A stretch of 42,645 bases of DNA from Opitutaceae bacterium BACL24 MAG-120322-bin51 (GCA_905182435.1 CAJJBN010000020.1:1-42645), one strand, 5' to 3'; positions 24,507 to 33,792 are shown, counted from the stretch's first letter. The notes: a model not told the origin generated them from the sequence alone. Numbers and translations: made by a program.

Positions 24507-25219
24507 CTAGGCGCTTACGATGCAACCATCTTTCATGTGCACGACACGCTCACAGATGCGCGTCGCACTCGACTCGTGAGTCACCAGCAGCAGTGCAATG
24601 GAATATTGGCGCGACAACGATTCTAGCAGATCCAAGATGCGATCACCACTGGCCGAATCTAAACTGCCAGTCGGTTCGTCGGCTAATATTACTTGTGGGC
24701 GATGCATGATCGCGCGTGCAATCGCCACGCGTTGACGCTCACCACCGCTCATTGCATCCGGCTTGTGATCAGCTCGGTGGGTAAGTCCCACTGCATCGAG
24801 CAAGGTCTGCACGCGTTCGGTTCGCTCGGCGGTTGGCATGCCGATTAATTGCCCTGGGAGTTCGATGTTTTCGAAGGCACTGAGGGTGGGTAATAAATGA
24901 AAGGATTGAAAGATGTAGCCGATACATTCGCGCCGATAGCGCTCCAATTCGGATTCGCTGGCATGGGACAAAGCATAGCTGCCGACTCGAATGGTTCCGG
25001 CATCGACTGGTTCGATTCCCGAGAGGCAGTTGAGCAGCGTCGATTTACCGCTGCCGCTCGGGCCCATCAGTGCGACGCGCTCGCCGGCGGCGATGGTAGA
25101 TCGACGCCGTGCAGCACCTCAACGGTGCCATAGGCTTTGCGCACATCCGAGACTTCAAGCACGGGCTGAGCAGTTGCCGGTGTGGTGCTTGTCGCGGGGC
25201 TCTCTAAATTTGAATTCAT
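24507..25219 (-). CDS. ABC transporter ATP-binding protein (LolD/MacB type), one frameshift
   Basis: ATPase for the FtsX-like permease, about 237 residues. The start [20 protein letters not shown] at 25219 continues [21 protein letters not shown] one-base loss near 25098 then breaks the frame. The next frame carries [20 protein letters not shown] (Walker A), the Q-loop [20 protein letters not shown], signature [20 protein letters not shown], Walker [13 protein letters not shown] and the switch LLVTHESSA. The frame from 24507 alone would begin at an internal Met, without the first beta strand. It ends 15 bases before the permease gene. Confidence 0.88.
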
Positions 25220-25332
25220 GTTGGTTAAATTAAAACGCAGTGGGAGCGTAAAGCTTACGACTTAAAAAGTTAAAGTCGCGGATTCCGCGTATTAGAATTC
25301 CAATCGTGCAGTGTCTGGGGAGCTTGTGCCTT

Positions 25333-25764
25333 TTAACGGTCGAGCGGATTGAACCATTTGACTTTTGGGAAACGTGCGAAGTCGGCATCGGCGCTGTGAA
25401 CCGTTGCATTGAGTCGCAACGCGGCTGCGGCTATTTGTGCATCGCTAACGAGGTTGGCGGCTGTGCCAGCTGCGGTGAGTAGCGCTTCGGTTGTGGCGAG
25501 GTCTTCTAGTTCGGCATCAATCAAACTGACGGCGGGGAAGTCCAGCCAGTTGTGTAGATAGGCAAATGCTTCTTGGGTGGTGAGTGGTTGTGCGAAGACG
25601 CGACGATTGGTGGATAGCCTCACAAAAGCAAAGACGACGCCAGTGTAGAGTCCGACGGCAGCGTCGCTTTCGATTAAGTCCTGCCACCATTTTAGAGATT
25701 TACTGTGGTCAATGCTGTCAGTGTTGACGGCATATAACAGTAGATTGGCGTCTGGTAGGATCAT
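25333..25764 (-). CDS. vapC: VapC-type PIN-domain ribonuclease toxin
   Basis: A 143-residue PIN-domain protein. It starts ILPDANLLLYAVNTDS with the first catalytic Asp (residue 5). The family's second region is GVVFAFVRLSTNRR, and the last acidic cluster lies in LVSDAQIAAAALRLNATVHS followed by ADADFARF. PIN toxins of this clade cleave tRNA or rRNA. The start overlaps the antitoxin stop by four bases, typical of vapBC. Confidence 0.88.
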   Translation of the reverse strand: MILPDANLLLYAVNTDSIDHSKSLKWWQDLIESDAAVGLYTGVVFAFVRLSTNRRVFAQPLTTQEAFAYLHNWLDFPAVSLIDAELEDLATTEALLTAAGTAANLVSDAQIAAAALRLNATVHSADADFARFPKVKWFNPLDR

Positions 25765-26033
25765 TTGCTTGTGCCTTTGTAGGTTGCTGGATTCTCAGCG
25801 GCGAGGAATGCATCCGCCTCTAACTCATCCGCGAAATCGCTTAAACGGCGTGGATCGACGCCAACTGTCAGTCCCATTGCTCGGGGGGGCAGTAGTTCTC
25901 TTTTTGTGTCTGCTGGTTTGAGCGATTCGCGCAGCGCATCGTTGAGGACGCGCTTGAAGCTCTTGCGTCGTTTTTGGCAGGCAGTGCGGATGTATTGTTC
26001 GACATCTGCATCTAATGTGACGGTCGTTCGCAT
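25761..26033 (-). CDS. vapB: VapB-type ribbon-helix-helix antitoxin
   Basis: A 90-residue protein starting MRTTVTLDADVEQYIRTACQ, a ribbon-helix-helix DNA-binding module (beta strand TTVTLD, then two helices ending FKRVLNDALRESL). The C-terminal part (LSDFADELEADAFLA) should wrap the toxin. It binds its own promoter in related systems. Confidence 0.85.
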   Translation of the reverse strand: MRTTVTLDADVEQYIRTACQKRRKSFKRVLNDALRESLKPADTKRELLPPRAMGLTVGVDPRRLSDFADELEADAFLAAENPATYKGTSK

Positions 26034-26140
26034 AAAAGCATCAAAGCATCAAAATTGAATGCAGTCAAGATGAGACATGTGATTTGGATGGCCATTTTCG
26101 CAGTAGATAGCGGTTGCCTTAGCAGAATTCTGGTCGCTCT

Positions 26141-26623
26141 GTGATGGCTATGCCTACCTTTACCGCGATTGATTTTGAAACGGCGCAGCCTGCGCGCTCC
26201 AGTATTTGCCAGATCGGACTCGTCCGCGTTGAGCAGGGGCAGGTCGTCGAGCAACTGAGCCTCTTGGTGCAACCACCGGAGAATACCTACAGCTACTGGA
26301 ATACCAATGTGCATGGACTGACCGAGGACGATACCATGGGTGCGCCGTCCTTCGATGCCGTCTGGCCACAGATTCGTGGCTATATCGAAGGCCGCACGCT
26401 GGTCGCGCACAATGGCGCGTTTGATTTCTCCTGCCTGCGCAAGACGCTGGATTTCTACGGCATGGCCGAGCCGAGCTACGAGCCACAGTGCACCTATAAA
26501 ATTTACAAAAAGAAGCTCAATGTGCTCTGTGATGAGCATGCGATCCCGCTCGATCACCATCATGATGCGCTGTCCGATGCGCGTGCCTGCGCGGAGCTGT
26601 ATCTGCGGCATTTACGGAGCTAA
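26141..26623 (+). CDS. DEDDh 3'-5' exonuclease (DNA polymerase III epsilon-like)
   Basis: A 160-residue exonuclease domain with ExoI TFTAIDFETAQ (Asp11, Glu13), ExoII LVAHNGAFDFSCLRK and ExoIII HHHDALSDARACAEL, all catalytic residues present. It is a stand-alone proofreading-type fold and lacks a polymerase-binding tail. The gene's first codons offer two Met positions (MMAMP); the second ATG is at 26144. The convergent fragment downstream ends within its last codons. Confidence 0.88.
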   Translation: MMAMPTFTAIDFETAQPARSSICQIGLVRVEQGQVVEQLSLLVQPPENTYSYWNTNVHGLTEDDTMGAPSFDAVWPQIRGYIEGRTLVAHNGAFDFSCLRKTLDFYGMAEPSYEPQCTYKIYKKKLNVLCDEHAIPLDHHHDALSDARACAELYLRHLRS

Positions 26624-26779
26624 GCCTTTCCGCTCGGTCGGACGCGTCCATACCTCGCCCTCTTTCAGCATCTCCGGCTGGACTATGTTGGGGTTGCGTC
26701 TGGTGTTTAGATAGACGCAGTCCAGGGGGCCCTGATGGTTGATGCGCCAGTGCGCTGGTGCGGCATAGCTTTCAGTGCC
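26612..26779 (-). pseudogene. Probable fragment of an unidentified gene
   Basis: A 55-codon stretch reads GTESYAAPAHWRINHQGPLD, then CVYLNTRRNPNIVQPEML and KEGEVWTRPTERKGLAP before its stop. The composition is protein-like and not antisense to anything. A TGA closes the frame upstream, and the neighbouring frame carries a plausible preceding segment (TYPPLLAAPEALK), so a frameshift is likely near 26780. I do not recognise the family. It sits between the M3 peptidase and the exonuclease. Confidence 0.4.
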
Positions 26780-26887
26780 TCAGGCGCGGCGAGCAACGGC
26801 GGGTACGTAAGTCGTCAACCGATTTGTTGGTCAATCCCAGCCATGCAAAGGCCACTATGCCGACGATTTGCGGGTGAACTTTCGTTG

Positions 26888-29055
26888 CTAGATCAAGCCG
26901 TCGCGTTTGAGCAATGCCTCTGGATCGGGGGCGCGGCCCATGAAGTTTTTGAATAGCTGTGCGGGATCTTCGGAGTTGCCCTTGGCGAGGATTTCGTTGC
27001 GGAAGGCACGGCCAGTCGCGGCGTTGAGGATGCCTTCTTTTTGGAAGCGAGTGAAGGCATCGGCATCGAGCACTTCGGCCCACTTGTAACTGTAGTAGCC
27101 AGCAGCGTAGCCGGTCGGGCTGCTGAACAGATGGCTAAAGTTGAAGACGTTCGATTTCGGCTCGGTCTTGTACTCGGCGCTGTAGCCCGCGAGTTGCTTT
27201 TTGATAAACGTATCGAGGTCCTTCTTATTAGACTGCGGCCAATTGATGTGCAGCTCTAGGTCCATCTTGCCGAACGAGAGTTGTCGAGCATTGCCGCTGG
27301 CTTTCATATAATTGCGCGCGGCCAGCATTTTGTCGAACAGGTCCTGCGGGATAGGCTCGCCTGTTTCGTGGTGGCGGGCGAACAGGTCCAGGCTTTCGCG
27401 ATCCCAGCACCAGTTTTCTAGGATCTGTGAAGGTAGTTCGACGAAGTCCCAAGGTACGTTGACGCCATTAAGTCCCTTTACTTCGACTTCGCCGCAAAGG
27501 TGATGCAGTAAATGGCCAAATTCGTGGAAGATTGTTTCCACCTCACGATGATTGAGTAAGGCGGGTTGATCGCCAACCGATGGGGTGAGGTTGCCGCAGA
27601 TCAAGCCGAGGTGTGGTGTGCGTGGACCGATCGAAGCGTCGCGGTTGCCGGTCAGCAGGTAGTTCATCCATGCGCCGCCGCGTTTCGGCTCGCGTGGGTG
27701 CCAGTCGGCGTAGAAGGAGCCAAGTTGTTCGCCGGTTTCGGCATCGAACAGGTCGTAGAATTTGACTTCTTCATGCCAGACCTCGGGGAGGGGGGAGAGC
27801 TGAGAAGAGGAGACTTGAGACTTGAGGCTGGAGTGCTGAGAAGAGGGTTCGGCTTGGGTTCGGGCGATGCGGAGGTCGTCCCTCTCCGAGATGAATTGGC
27901 GCTTCGCGCTCTTCGATGCGGAGGCCGAAGATCTGTTGAGCGATGTCGAACATGCCGGAGATCACGCGGTCGATCGGGAAGTAGGGCCGCAGGGCTTCTT
28001 CGTCGAAGTCGTAGTTGGCTTGGCGTTGCTTTTCCGCCCAGTAGCCGACCTCCCATGGTTCGAGCAGGTCGCGTGGTTCGTCGGTGCTATCGGCTTTGAA
28101 TTGGCGCAGCGCATTGACTTCATCGACGAATTGAGCTTGCACCTTGTCGAAAATGGCTTCGCCGAATTTGAGTGCGGCATCGCCTGAGGCAGCCATACGG
28201 CGGGCGGTGACGTGGTCGGCGAAGTTTGCTTGGCCGACGAGTTGGGCAAATTCGTAGCGTAGGTCGAGGATCTCCCGGACGAGTTCCTGATTGTTATATT
28301 TTTTGCCGCGTCCGATTGCAGCGTAGGCCTGCCACAGTTCTTGGCGCAGAGAGTCGCTGTTGGCGTAGGTAAGGACCGGAATGAGTGAGGGAGCCTGCAG
28401 CGTAAAGCGCCATGCGCTATCGTGGCCTTTTTCAGCCGCGTTTTGTTTCGCAGCGGCGATGGCGGATGCTGGCAGACCGGCGAGTTCCGCTTCGTCGGTG
28501 ATGATCTTGTCCCACGCGTTGGTCGCGTCGAGGCTGTGCTCGGAATACTGTTGGGTGATCTCGGCGAGACGCTTTTGCACTTCAGCGGCACGCGCTTTTT
28601 TCTCGGGCGGTAGGTCGGCACCTTGCTCGCGGAAGTCGGCGAGTGTTTCGTGAATGTAGCGTTGCTTGGTGGCGGAGAGTTGTTCGGTGGCGGTGCTTTG
28701 GCCGAAGGCTTTGAGTGTTTTCCACAGCGGCTCATTGAGTGGAATGCTGGAGAAGAACTCAGTCACTTTGGGCAGTATCGCGTTATGGGCGTCGCGCAGT
28801 TCGGGGCTGTTGTTGACCGAGTCGAGATGACTGACCAAGCCCCAAGCGTGGTTGAGCGTTTCAAGGCCGTCGTCGAGCGCGGCAATGGTATTCGCGTAGG
28901 TCAGTGTCTCGGCAGCATCTGCGCTGCGTGCGGCAACCTTGTCGACTGCGGCTTGGGCATCGATCAATGCTTTGCTGATGTCCGCCTCGATGTGGTCGGC
29001 AGTGAGGGTGGACCAGCGGACGTGAAAGTCTTTTTGTAAGAAATGGATTTTGCAT
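26888..29055 (-). CDS. M3 family oligopeptidase (OpdA/PrlC type), disrupted by an insertion and a frameshift
   Basis: Zinc oligopeptidase acting on short cytoplasmic peptides. The active site [16 protein letters not shown] (HExxH) is in the C-terminal part (frame 26888-27785). The N-terminal part (27900-28967) has [39 protein letters not shown] and [10 protein letters not shown]. Upstream of 28967 the neighbouring frame supplies [20 protein letters not shown], joined to MQNPF at 29055 by a one-base surplus near 29043. Between REA and [15 protein letters not shown] lies about 113 bases without family similarity (REP half-element and a minisatellite), which shifts the frame. Without the insert the product would be about 685 residues, a normal size. 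As drawn it is probably inactive. Confidence 0.85.
27786..27899 (-). repeat. REP half-element and minisatellite inside the M3 peptidase gene
   Basis: On the minus strand it has GAGAGG, arm GACGAC and loop CTCCG of variant A, then loses the second arm. The rest consists of short repeats related to CTCAAGTCTCAGC, the complement of the minisatellite at 19439-19502. CCTCCGCATCG also occurs in the adjoining coding sequence, 48 bases away, so the insert is edged by an 11-base direct repeat. Confidence 0.65.
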
Positions 29056-29281
29056 GAGTTTAGAAAGTATGAAAGTGGGACGAAGCACGACAGTGCGGAG
29101 ATGGTGAACCGTAGGTTTGCCCTGAGCTAGCGAAGGAACACAGTTTGAAGGTATAAAAGTAAAAAAGTCTGGAAAGTGAAATGGAAAGTTGCTGATCGAG
29201 GCAACTACGGATGCTAGTTTCGTAGAATGGAATGGTTAAAATCCTTTGCGCAGAGGAACGAGTTGGGCATGATATTGGCCT
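29056..29281. other. Intergenic region between the divergent M3 peptidase and reductase genes
   Basis: Contains purine-rich repeats around GAAAGTATGAAAGTG and GTCTGGAAAGTGAAATGG and a segment CCCTGAGCTAGCGAAGG that resembles common bacterial intergenic repeats. No gene is visible. Confidence 0.4.
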
Positions 29282-30262
29282 ATGACACAACAAAAAGCGA
29301 TTTGTCACCATGAATTTGGCCGGCCTCTAGAAGTACTACGGCTGGAGGATGTAAAGCAGGCGGAGCCGCAGGTTGGCGAAGTGCGGGTGCGACTTTTGGC
29401 TGCCACGATTAACCCGTCAGACTATGGTATGATTGCTGGTAGCTATGGCCGTTTGCGTGAGTTGCCTGCAGTCGCTGGGCGCGAGGGTGTCGGCGTGGTC
29501 GAAGCGATTGGGCGAGGTGTGACTCGTGTGGGCGTCGGTGCCCGTGTGCGTTTCCCTGAGGCAGGCGCTTGGCAGGAGACCGCTTGTATGCCCGCGGCCA
29601 ATCTGCTGCTGGTGCCGGCTGATGTGCCGATCGAGCAAGCGGCTTTTTCATTTATTAATCCGCCGACAGCGTATTGCTTGTTGCAGAAAATGGTCGATCT
29701 GGCGCCGGGTAGCTGGGTGGTGCAAAATGCGGGTAACTCGACGGTGGGGCTTGCAGTGATTCAGATGGCGAAAACGATGGGCTTCAAGACCATCAGTCAA
29801 GTGCGCCGCGGGGAATTGATTGCGCCGCTTAAAGCGCTGGGTGCGGATCATGTGGTGATCGAAGGCAGTGGATGGGCGAAGCAGCTCAAAGAGTTGACTG
29901 GCGGCGAGCCGATCCAATTGGCGCTCAACTCAATCGGCGGCGAGAGCGCGAGTGATCAGATTAAGGCGCTGGGTGAGGGAGGTACGCAGGTGACTTTCGG
30001 CGGTATGGTCGGCGACTTGGTGCGCTTCCCTACTCGGTTTTTGATTTTTAATGATGTGCGCTTAGTTGGTTTTTGGTGGGATCAATGGTGTCAAAAGGCG
30101 GGATCTCAAGGGCTGAATCAAGTGATGAGTGCTGTATATGGCATGATGCGCGATGGCACCTTGAAGTTGCCAGTGGAGGCGACGTATTCGTTCGCTGAAT
30201 ACGAGGCGGCGATTAAACATGATCAGCAGCCACGCTTGGGGAAAGTCTTGCTTAAGCCGTAA
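29282..30262 (+). CDS. Zinc-free MDR oxidoreductase, 2-enoyl thioester reductase-like
   Basis: A 326-residue medium-chain dehydrogenase/reductase. The N-terminal catalytic domain has LAATINPSDYGMIAGSYGRL, and the nucleotide-binding part PGSWVVQNAGNSTVGLAVIQ, with AGREGVGVV between. No zinc-binding cysteine pattern of alcohol dehydrogenases is visible. The NPSDxxxIxGxYG and NAxNSxVG motifs are those of mitochondrial-type enoyl reductases (MECR/ETR1) rather than of typical quinone reductases. It probably reduces a trans-2-enoyl thioester with NADPH, linking to fatty acid synthesis; the substrate is inferred. Confidence 0.8.
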   Translation: MTQQKAICHHEFGRPLEVLRLEDVKQAEPQVGEVRVRLLAATINPSDYGMIAGSYGRLRELPAVAGREGVGVVEAIGRGVTRVGVGARVRFPEAGAWQETACMPAANLLLVPADVPIEQAAFSFINPPTAYCLLQKMVDLAPGSWVVQNAGNSTVGLAVIQMAKTMGFKTISQVRRGELIAPLKALGADHVVIEGSGWAKQLKELTGGEPIQLALNSIGGESASDQIKALGEGGTQVTFGGMVGDLVRFPTRFLIFNDVRLVGFWWDQWCQKAGSQGLNQVMSAVYGMMRDGTLKLPVEATYSFAEYEAAIKHDQQPRLGKVLLKP

Positions 30263-30475
30263 AATAAGTGGGCAGGTTGGCAGGTTGCCACGTTGGAACG
30301 TTGGAACGTGGGAAGGTTGGAGAGGAGGTGAGAGGGTGAGAAGGTGAGAAGGTGGGAAGGTGGGAAGGTTGGAAGGTGAGGTAAGGTGGCCACGTGGCGT
30401 CGTCGCTTGCGGCGGCCAAAAGGGCTGCCGAAGTGGGAGTCGCTCAAATTGGCCTGCGCAAGCGCAGACGCCACG
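30263..30475. repeat. G-rich minisatellite and a 19-bp inverted repeat
   Basis: From 30265 to about 30388 there are imperfect repeats of GAAGGTGGGAAGGTTGG type. From 30393 to 30411 and 30457 to 30475 lie the arms of an imperfect inverted repeat (CGTGGCGTCGTCGCTTGCG against CGCAAGCGCAGACGCCACG). The arms resemble those at 33685-33757. The remaining stretch to 30580 shows nothing I can name. Confidence 0.7.
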
Positions 30476-30580
30476 GGTTCAGAGTCTTCGGAGATTATTG
30501 TGATAACTTTCGCAATCACACTAGATTGGTGTGAGTTGTTTGTTGCAGGGTGGCGTATCACTGCTAAACGTCTTTGCATC

Positions 30581-31351
30581 ATGTTCCTGCCTCGATTTGC
30601 TCTAGTCGCATCTTTATTCGCCCTAATTGCGCTCTGCGCGTGTGCCCCTAATGGCCTCGAAGTCGTCGGCGAGACTGACGAGAAGCAGTATCAATTGGCC
30701 AAGGATTACCAAGGCCAAGGGCGCACAGAAGAGGCGCTGAGTGCCTTTTTGCGGGTGATTGATGCGCGCCGTGACGCGCCGGAGTCTCACTTCGAGGCGG
30801 GGTATATCTACCTGAATTCAATGAAGGATCCGGTGAAGGCGATTTATCATTTTGATCGTTATTTGCAGTTCAAGCCGCAGTCGCCGCAGGCGACGCAGGT
30901 GCGCCAGTTGATCGAGACGGCGCAGAAGGAGTTCGCTCGGCAATTGCCGGCGCATCCGTATCAGGGAGAGCTCGACCGGATTGATCTGATGGAGTTGGTG
31001 AAGAGTTTAAAGTTGGAGAATGATAGTTTAACGCGCGAGTTGGCGGCTGCGCGGCAGCGTGTGCAACAGTTGCAGAATGTGGTGGGTGGCGCGCGACGTG
31101 TGCCGACCGCGCAGGCCACCGTGGCAGGGCAACGATCTCGCACGCCGGCGCAAGTGCAGGCGGTTGCGCCAACCCCGGACCCAGCGAGTGCGCCGCGTAG
31201 TTATACGGTTAAGTCGGGTGATTCGCTCAGTAGTATCAGTCGCGCGGTGTATGGTACACCGTCGCGCTGGATTGATATTTATCAGGCGAATCGCGATCGT
31301 CTTTCGAGTGAAAATGCGTTAAAGGTCGGCCAAGATCTACGGATTCCGTGA
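30581..31351 (+). CDS. TPR and LysM domain lipoprotein
   Basis: A 256-residue envelope protein. The start MFLPRFALVASLFALIALCAC at 30581 is a lipoprotein signal peptide (LCAC, Cys about 21), so the longer open frame from 30386 is rejected. TPR-like helices follow (YQLAKDYQGQGRTEEALSAF, PVKAIYHFDRYLQFKP), then a coiled-coil (LENDSLTRELAAARQRVQQL), an Ala/Pro/Gln linker and a C-terminal LysM domain (YTVKSGDSLSSISRAVYGTP, to DLRIP). LysM binds peptidoglycan, so it is likely an outer-membrane lipoprotein tethered to the wall. It is followed by the cysteine desulfurase gene. Confidence 0.86.
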   Translation: MFLPRFALVASLFALIALCACAPNGLEVVGETDEKQYQLAKDYQGQGRTEEALSAFLRVIDARRDAPESHFEAGYIYLNSMKDPVKAIYHFDRYLQFKPQSPQATQVRQLIETAQKEFARQLPAHPYQGELDRIDLMELVKSLKLENDSLTRELAAARQRVQQLQNVVGGARRVPTAQATVAGQRSRTPAQVQAVAPTPDPASAPRSYTVKSGDSLSSISRAVYGTPSRWIDIYQANRDRLSSENALKVGQDLRIP

Positions 31352-31395
31352 TGGATGCTTTGACGTGAGGGCAGTGTGAACTCAGTATTTAAGCG

Positions 31396-32541
31396 ATGAA
31401 AACCTGCTACTTTGATTATAATGCGACTGCACCGCTGCGGCCTGAGGCAAAGGCTGCGTGGCTGTCGGCGACAGAAGACTTGTGGCTCAATCCGTCTAGT
31501 CCGTATCGTGCTGCGGCGCGGGTGCATGCGCATTTGGCAGAAGCGCGTTCGGTGGTGGCGGGCTTATTTGCAGTCGCCGCTGAGCGGGTGGTGTTTAACT
31601 CCGGCGCGACAGAGGCGAATAATGCGATCTTCGCGCATTGGGCCGCGACGTTGCCAGCGAATACGCGCATTGGCGTGAGCCCCACCGAGCACCCGAGCGT
31701 GCTGGCAGCGGCGCAGCATTTTTTCGGTGAGCGCGTGATTTGGCTGGCGCTGGATGGCAATGGTGCGGTCGATGTGGCGGCACTGCAGCACGTTTTGAGC
31801 GAACGGCAGCTCGCTGCAGTCTCCGTGATGGCGGCAAATAATGAGACTGGTATTTTAAACGACTGGGCCGCAATCGCCACAGCATGTCGCGCGCAAGGGG
31901 TGCCGTATCATTGTGATGCGTCTCAATGGATCGGAAAGTTACCACTCGATCGTTTGCAAACCTGTGATTTTCTGACCGGCGCAGCGCATAAGTTCGGTGG
32001 ACCAAAGGGTGTTGGCCTATGTCTATTGCCAGCGGAGAATTCGGGGTTTATGTCACTGACTGGTGGAGCTCAAGAGTTTGGTCATCGTGCTGGCACTGAG
32101 GATGTCGCGGGTATATTGGCAATGGTGGCTGCTCTGCAAGCGGTCGAGCGCGGTTCTGCGCAGGGTCGGGATGCGTTTCTTGTCGAACTCGGCCAAGTGC
32201 TGCCGGCGGTCGAAGTGATTGGGCTTGCGGCACCGCGCTTGTGCAACACGGCGTTGTTAATCATGCCAGAGTTTGCGAGTGTGCGTTGGATTCGTGCCCT
32301 AGAGAAACGCGGTTTTTTAGTCTCAGCGGGTTCGGCTTGTTCGACCGGTAAGCAGGGGCCATCGCCAGTGTTGGCTGCGATGGGTGTGGAGGCAGGTGCT
32401 ATGCAGCGTGCGCTGCGTGTGAGCTCTGGTTGGGCGACGAGTGTGGCGGATTGGCTGGCGTTAGCCGCAGCCATGGCTGAATGCCGCTCGATGCTTAGTT
32501 CCGAGGCGGACGGTTCGACTTCGACCGTCATTTCTATTTAA
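31396..32541 (+). CDS. Cysteine desulfurase (NifS/IscS type)
   Basis: PLP enzyme of 381 residues that removes sulfur from cysteine for Fe-S clusters or thio-modification. Key parts are YFDYNATAPLRPEA at the N-terminus, NSGATEANNAIF, TEHPS (His98 region stacking on PLP), NNETG, the PLP lysine K199 in GAAHKFGGPKG and the persulfide cysteine C315 in SAGSACSTG. The RAGTEDVAGI motif is present. The short loop around Cys315 looks like the NifS/IscS class rather than SufS. No iscU follows, so the partner is elsewhere. It ends 15 bases before recF. Confidence 0.92.
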   Translation: MKTCYFDYNATAPLRPEAKAAWLSATEDLWLNPSSPYRAAARVHAHLAEARSVVAGLFAVAAERVVFNSGATEANNAIFAHWAATLPANTRIGVSPTEHPSVLAAAQHFFGERVIWLALDGNGAVDVAALQHVLSERQLAAVSVMAANNETGILNDWAAIATACRAQGVPYHCDASQWIGKLPLDRLQTCDFLTGAAHKFGGPKGVGLCLLPAENSGFMSLTGGAQEFGHRAGTEDVAGILAMVAALQAVERGSAQGRDAFLVELGQVLPAVEVIGLAAPRLCNTALLIMPEFASVRWIRALEKRGFLVSAGSACSTGKQGPSPVLAAMGVEAGAMQRALRVSSGWATSVADWLALAAAMAECRSMLSSEADGSTSTVISI

Positions 32542-32556
32542 CCTGGTCTGGCACTT

Positions 32557-33630
32557 ATGCGTTTCCTAAATCTTCGTGTGCAGGACTTTCGTAATGTTGA
32601 GTTTGCGGAGCTGGATCTGAGCGCTGGACGCACGTTCCTGCTTGGCGCAAATGGGCAAGGGAAGTCGAATCTGTTGGAAGCGCTCGGGCTGGTCACCGCG
32701 CTACGCTCGTTTCGTACGCAGAGTATGTCGGCGTTGCCGCGGCAGGGCAGCGCTGCTTTCACTGCAGTCTATACGATTGAGCATGATGTCGAAGGGCGGG
32801 CCGAGCTGGAGGTGCAGTCTGGCAAGTCCGGGCGGCGCGTGACGATTGATGGCGAGCGTGTGTCACGGCTAGGTGACTTTATTGGTCGCTTTCCGGTCGT
32901 GTCGCTGAGCTCGTCGGATTTAATGTTGCTGCGCGGCTCGCCGGCAGAGCGTCGCCGTTTTGTAGATCTGACGCTGTCATCGATTGACCCTGAGTATTAC
33001 CATGCGCTGCGTAATTATCATCGTGGTGTCGCGGAGCGAAACCGTCTACTCAAAAAAGGTGGTAGTGCGGCGGAGCTGTCGGCTTTTGAGGCCGAGATTG
33101 CGCCACATGCGGTGGCCATAGCGAGTAAGCGCAATAACGGGGTGCAGCGTTTGCGCCAAGTGTTGGTCTCGGTGTATGCCGATATTGCGGAGGCCGATGA
33201 AGGCCCGGAATTGGAGTTTAAAGTCAACGCTGCGTGTGAGGATGTTGAATCGGTCAGTCGTATGCTGCACGATGGTCGCAAGCGCGATACGATCATGGGC
33301 TCGACGCAAAAGGGGCCGCATCGTGACGATTTTCAGTTAGCACTGAGTGTCGGCGGAGCGAAGGAGTATGCATCCGATGGTCAGCAGCGAGGATTGTGCG
33401 TGGCCTTGCGGATTGCGCAGGCGCGGATCTTTCAGCAAAGCCTCGGGTTGACACCGGTATTGCTGGCGGACGATGTGTTGGGCGAGCTCGACCCGCATCG
33501 TAAAGCGGGTTTTTGGCGAGCCTGTCCTCCGGAGCTGCAGATCATCGCAACCGGCACTGAGTTGCCGGAGGCGAGCGCGGACTGGGCGATTTGGCAGGTG
33601 GCGAAGGGACAATTTACGCGCCAGGCGTGA
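32557..33630 (+). CDS. recF: DNA replication and repair protein RecF
   Basis: SMC-like ATPase that loads RecA at single-strand gaps with RecO and RecR. The 357 residues include LRVQDFRNVEFAELDLSAG, the Walker A GANGQGKSN (30-38), VVSLSSSDLMLLRGSPAERR, FVDLTLSSIDPEYYHALRNY, the ABC-like signature segment YASDGQQRGLCVALRIAQAR and Walker B PVLLADDVLGELDPHRK. Length is normal. It is not beside dnaA/dnaN here, unlike the classical order. Confidence 0.95.
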   Translation: MRFLNLRVQDFRNVEFAELDLSAGRTFLLGANGQGKSNLLEALGLVTALRSFRTQSMSALPRQGSAAFTAVYTIEHDVEGRAELEVQSGKSGRRVTIDGERVSRLGDFIGRFPVVSLSSSDLMLLRGSPAERRRFVDLTLSSIDPEYYHALRNYHRGVAERNRLLKKGGSAAELSAFEAEIAPHAVAIASKRNNGVQRLRQVLVSVYADIAEADEGPELEFKVNAACEDVESVSRMLHDGRKRDTIMGSTQKGPHRDDFQLALSVGGAKEYASDGQQRGLCVALRIAQARIFQQSLGLTPVLLADDVLGELDPHRKAGFWRACPPELQIIATGTELPEASADWAIWQVAKGQFTRQA

Positions 33631-33684
33631 GGCCACGAGTCGCTCGTATCTCTAAATGTTTCGCATCCAGAGAGTGATTTAATT

Positions 33685-33757
33685 CGTGGCGTGCGAGCTT
33701 GCTGGCGCCAGAATTTGCAGGGAGGTGACGCTGGCGCGAGCAAGCTCGCACGCCACG
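33685..33757. repeat. Large inverted repeat between convergent recF and the NUDIX gene
   Basis: The arms of 25 bases begin CGTGGCGTGCGAGCTTGCT and differ by one position from perfect complementarity, with about 23 bases between. It could end both convergent transcripts as a hairpin, although there is no T run. The arms resemble those at 30393-30475 and 2848-2864. Confidence 0.85.
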
Positions 33758-33792
33758 ATGGATGCGGCATGTTCGGGCCAACCTAAGTTGGT

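Noticed and set aside
22159..24709. Several plus-strand frames opposite the ABC permease
   Set aside because: Shadows of the 861-residue permease, which has clear FtsX features.
27664..28056. 130-residue minus-strand frame with Arg/Ser-rich sequence inside the M3 gene
   Set aside because: Runs in the third frame across the insert and lacks M3 motifs; the conserved protein lies in the two other frames.
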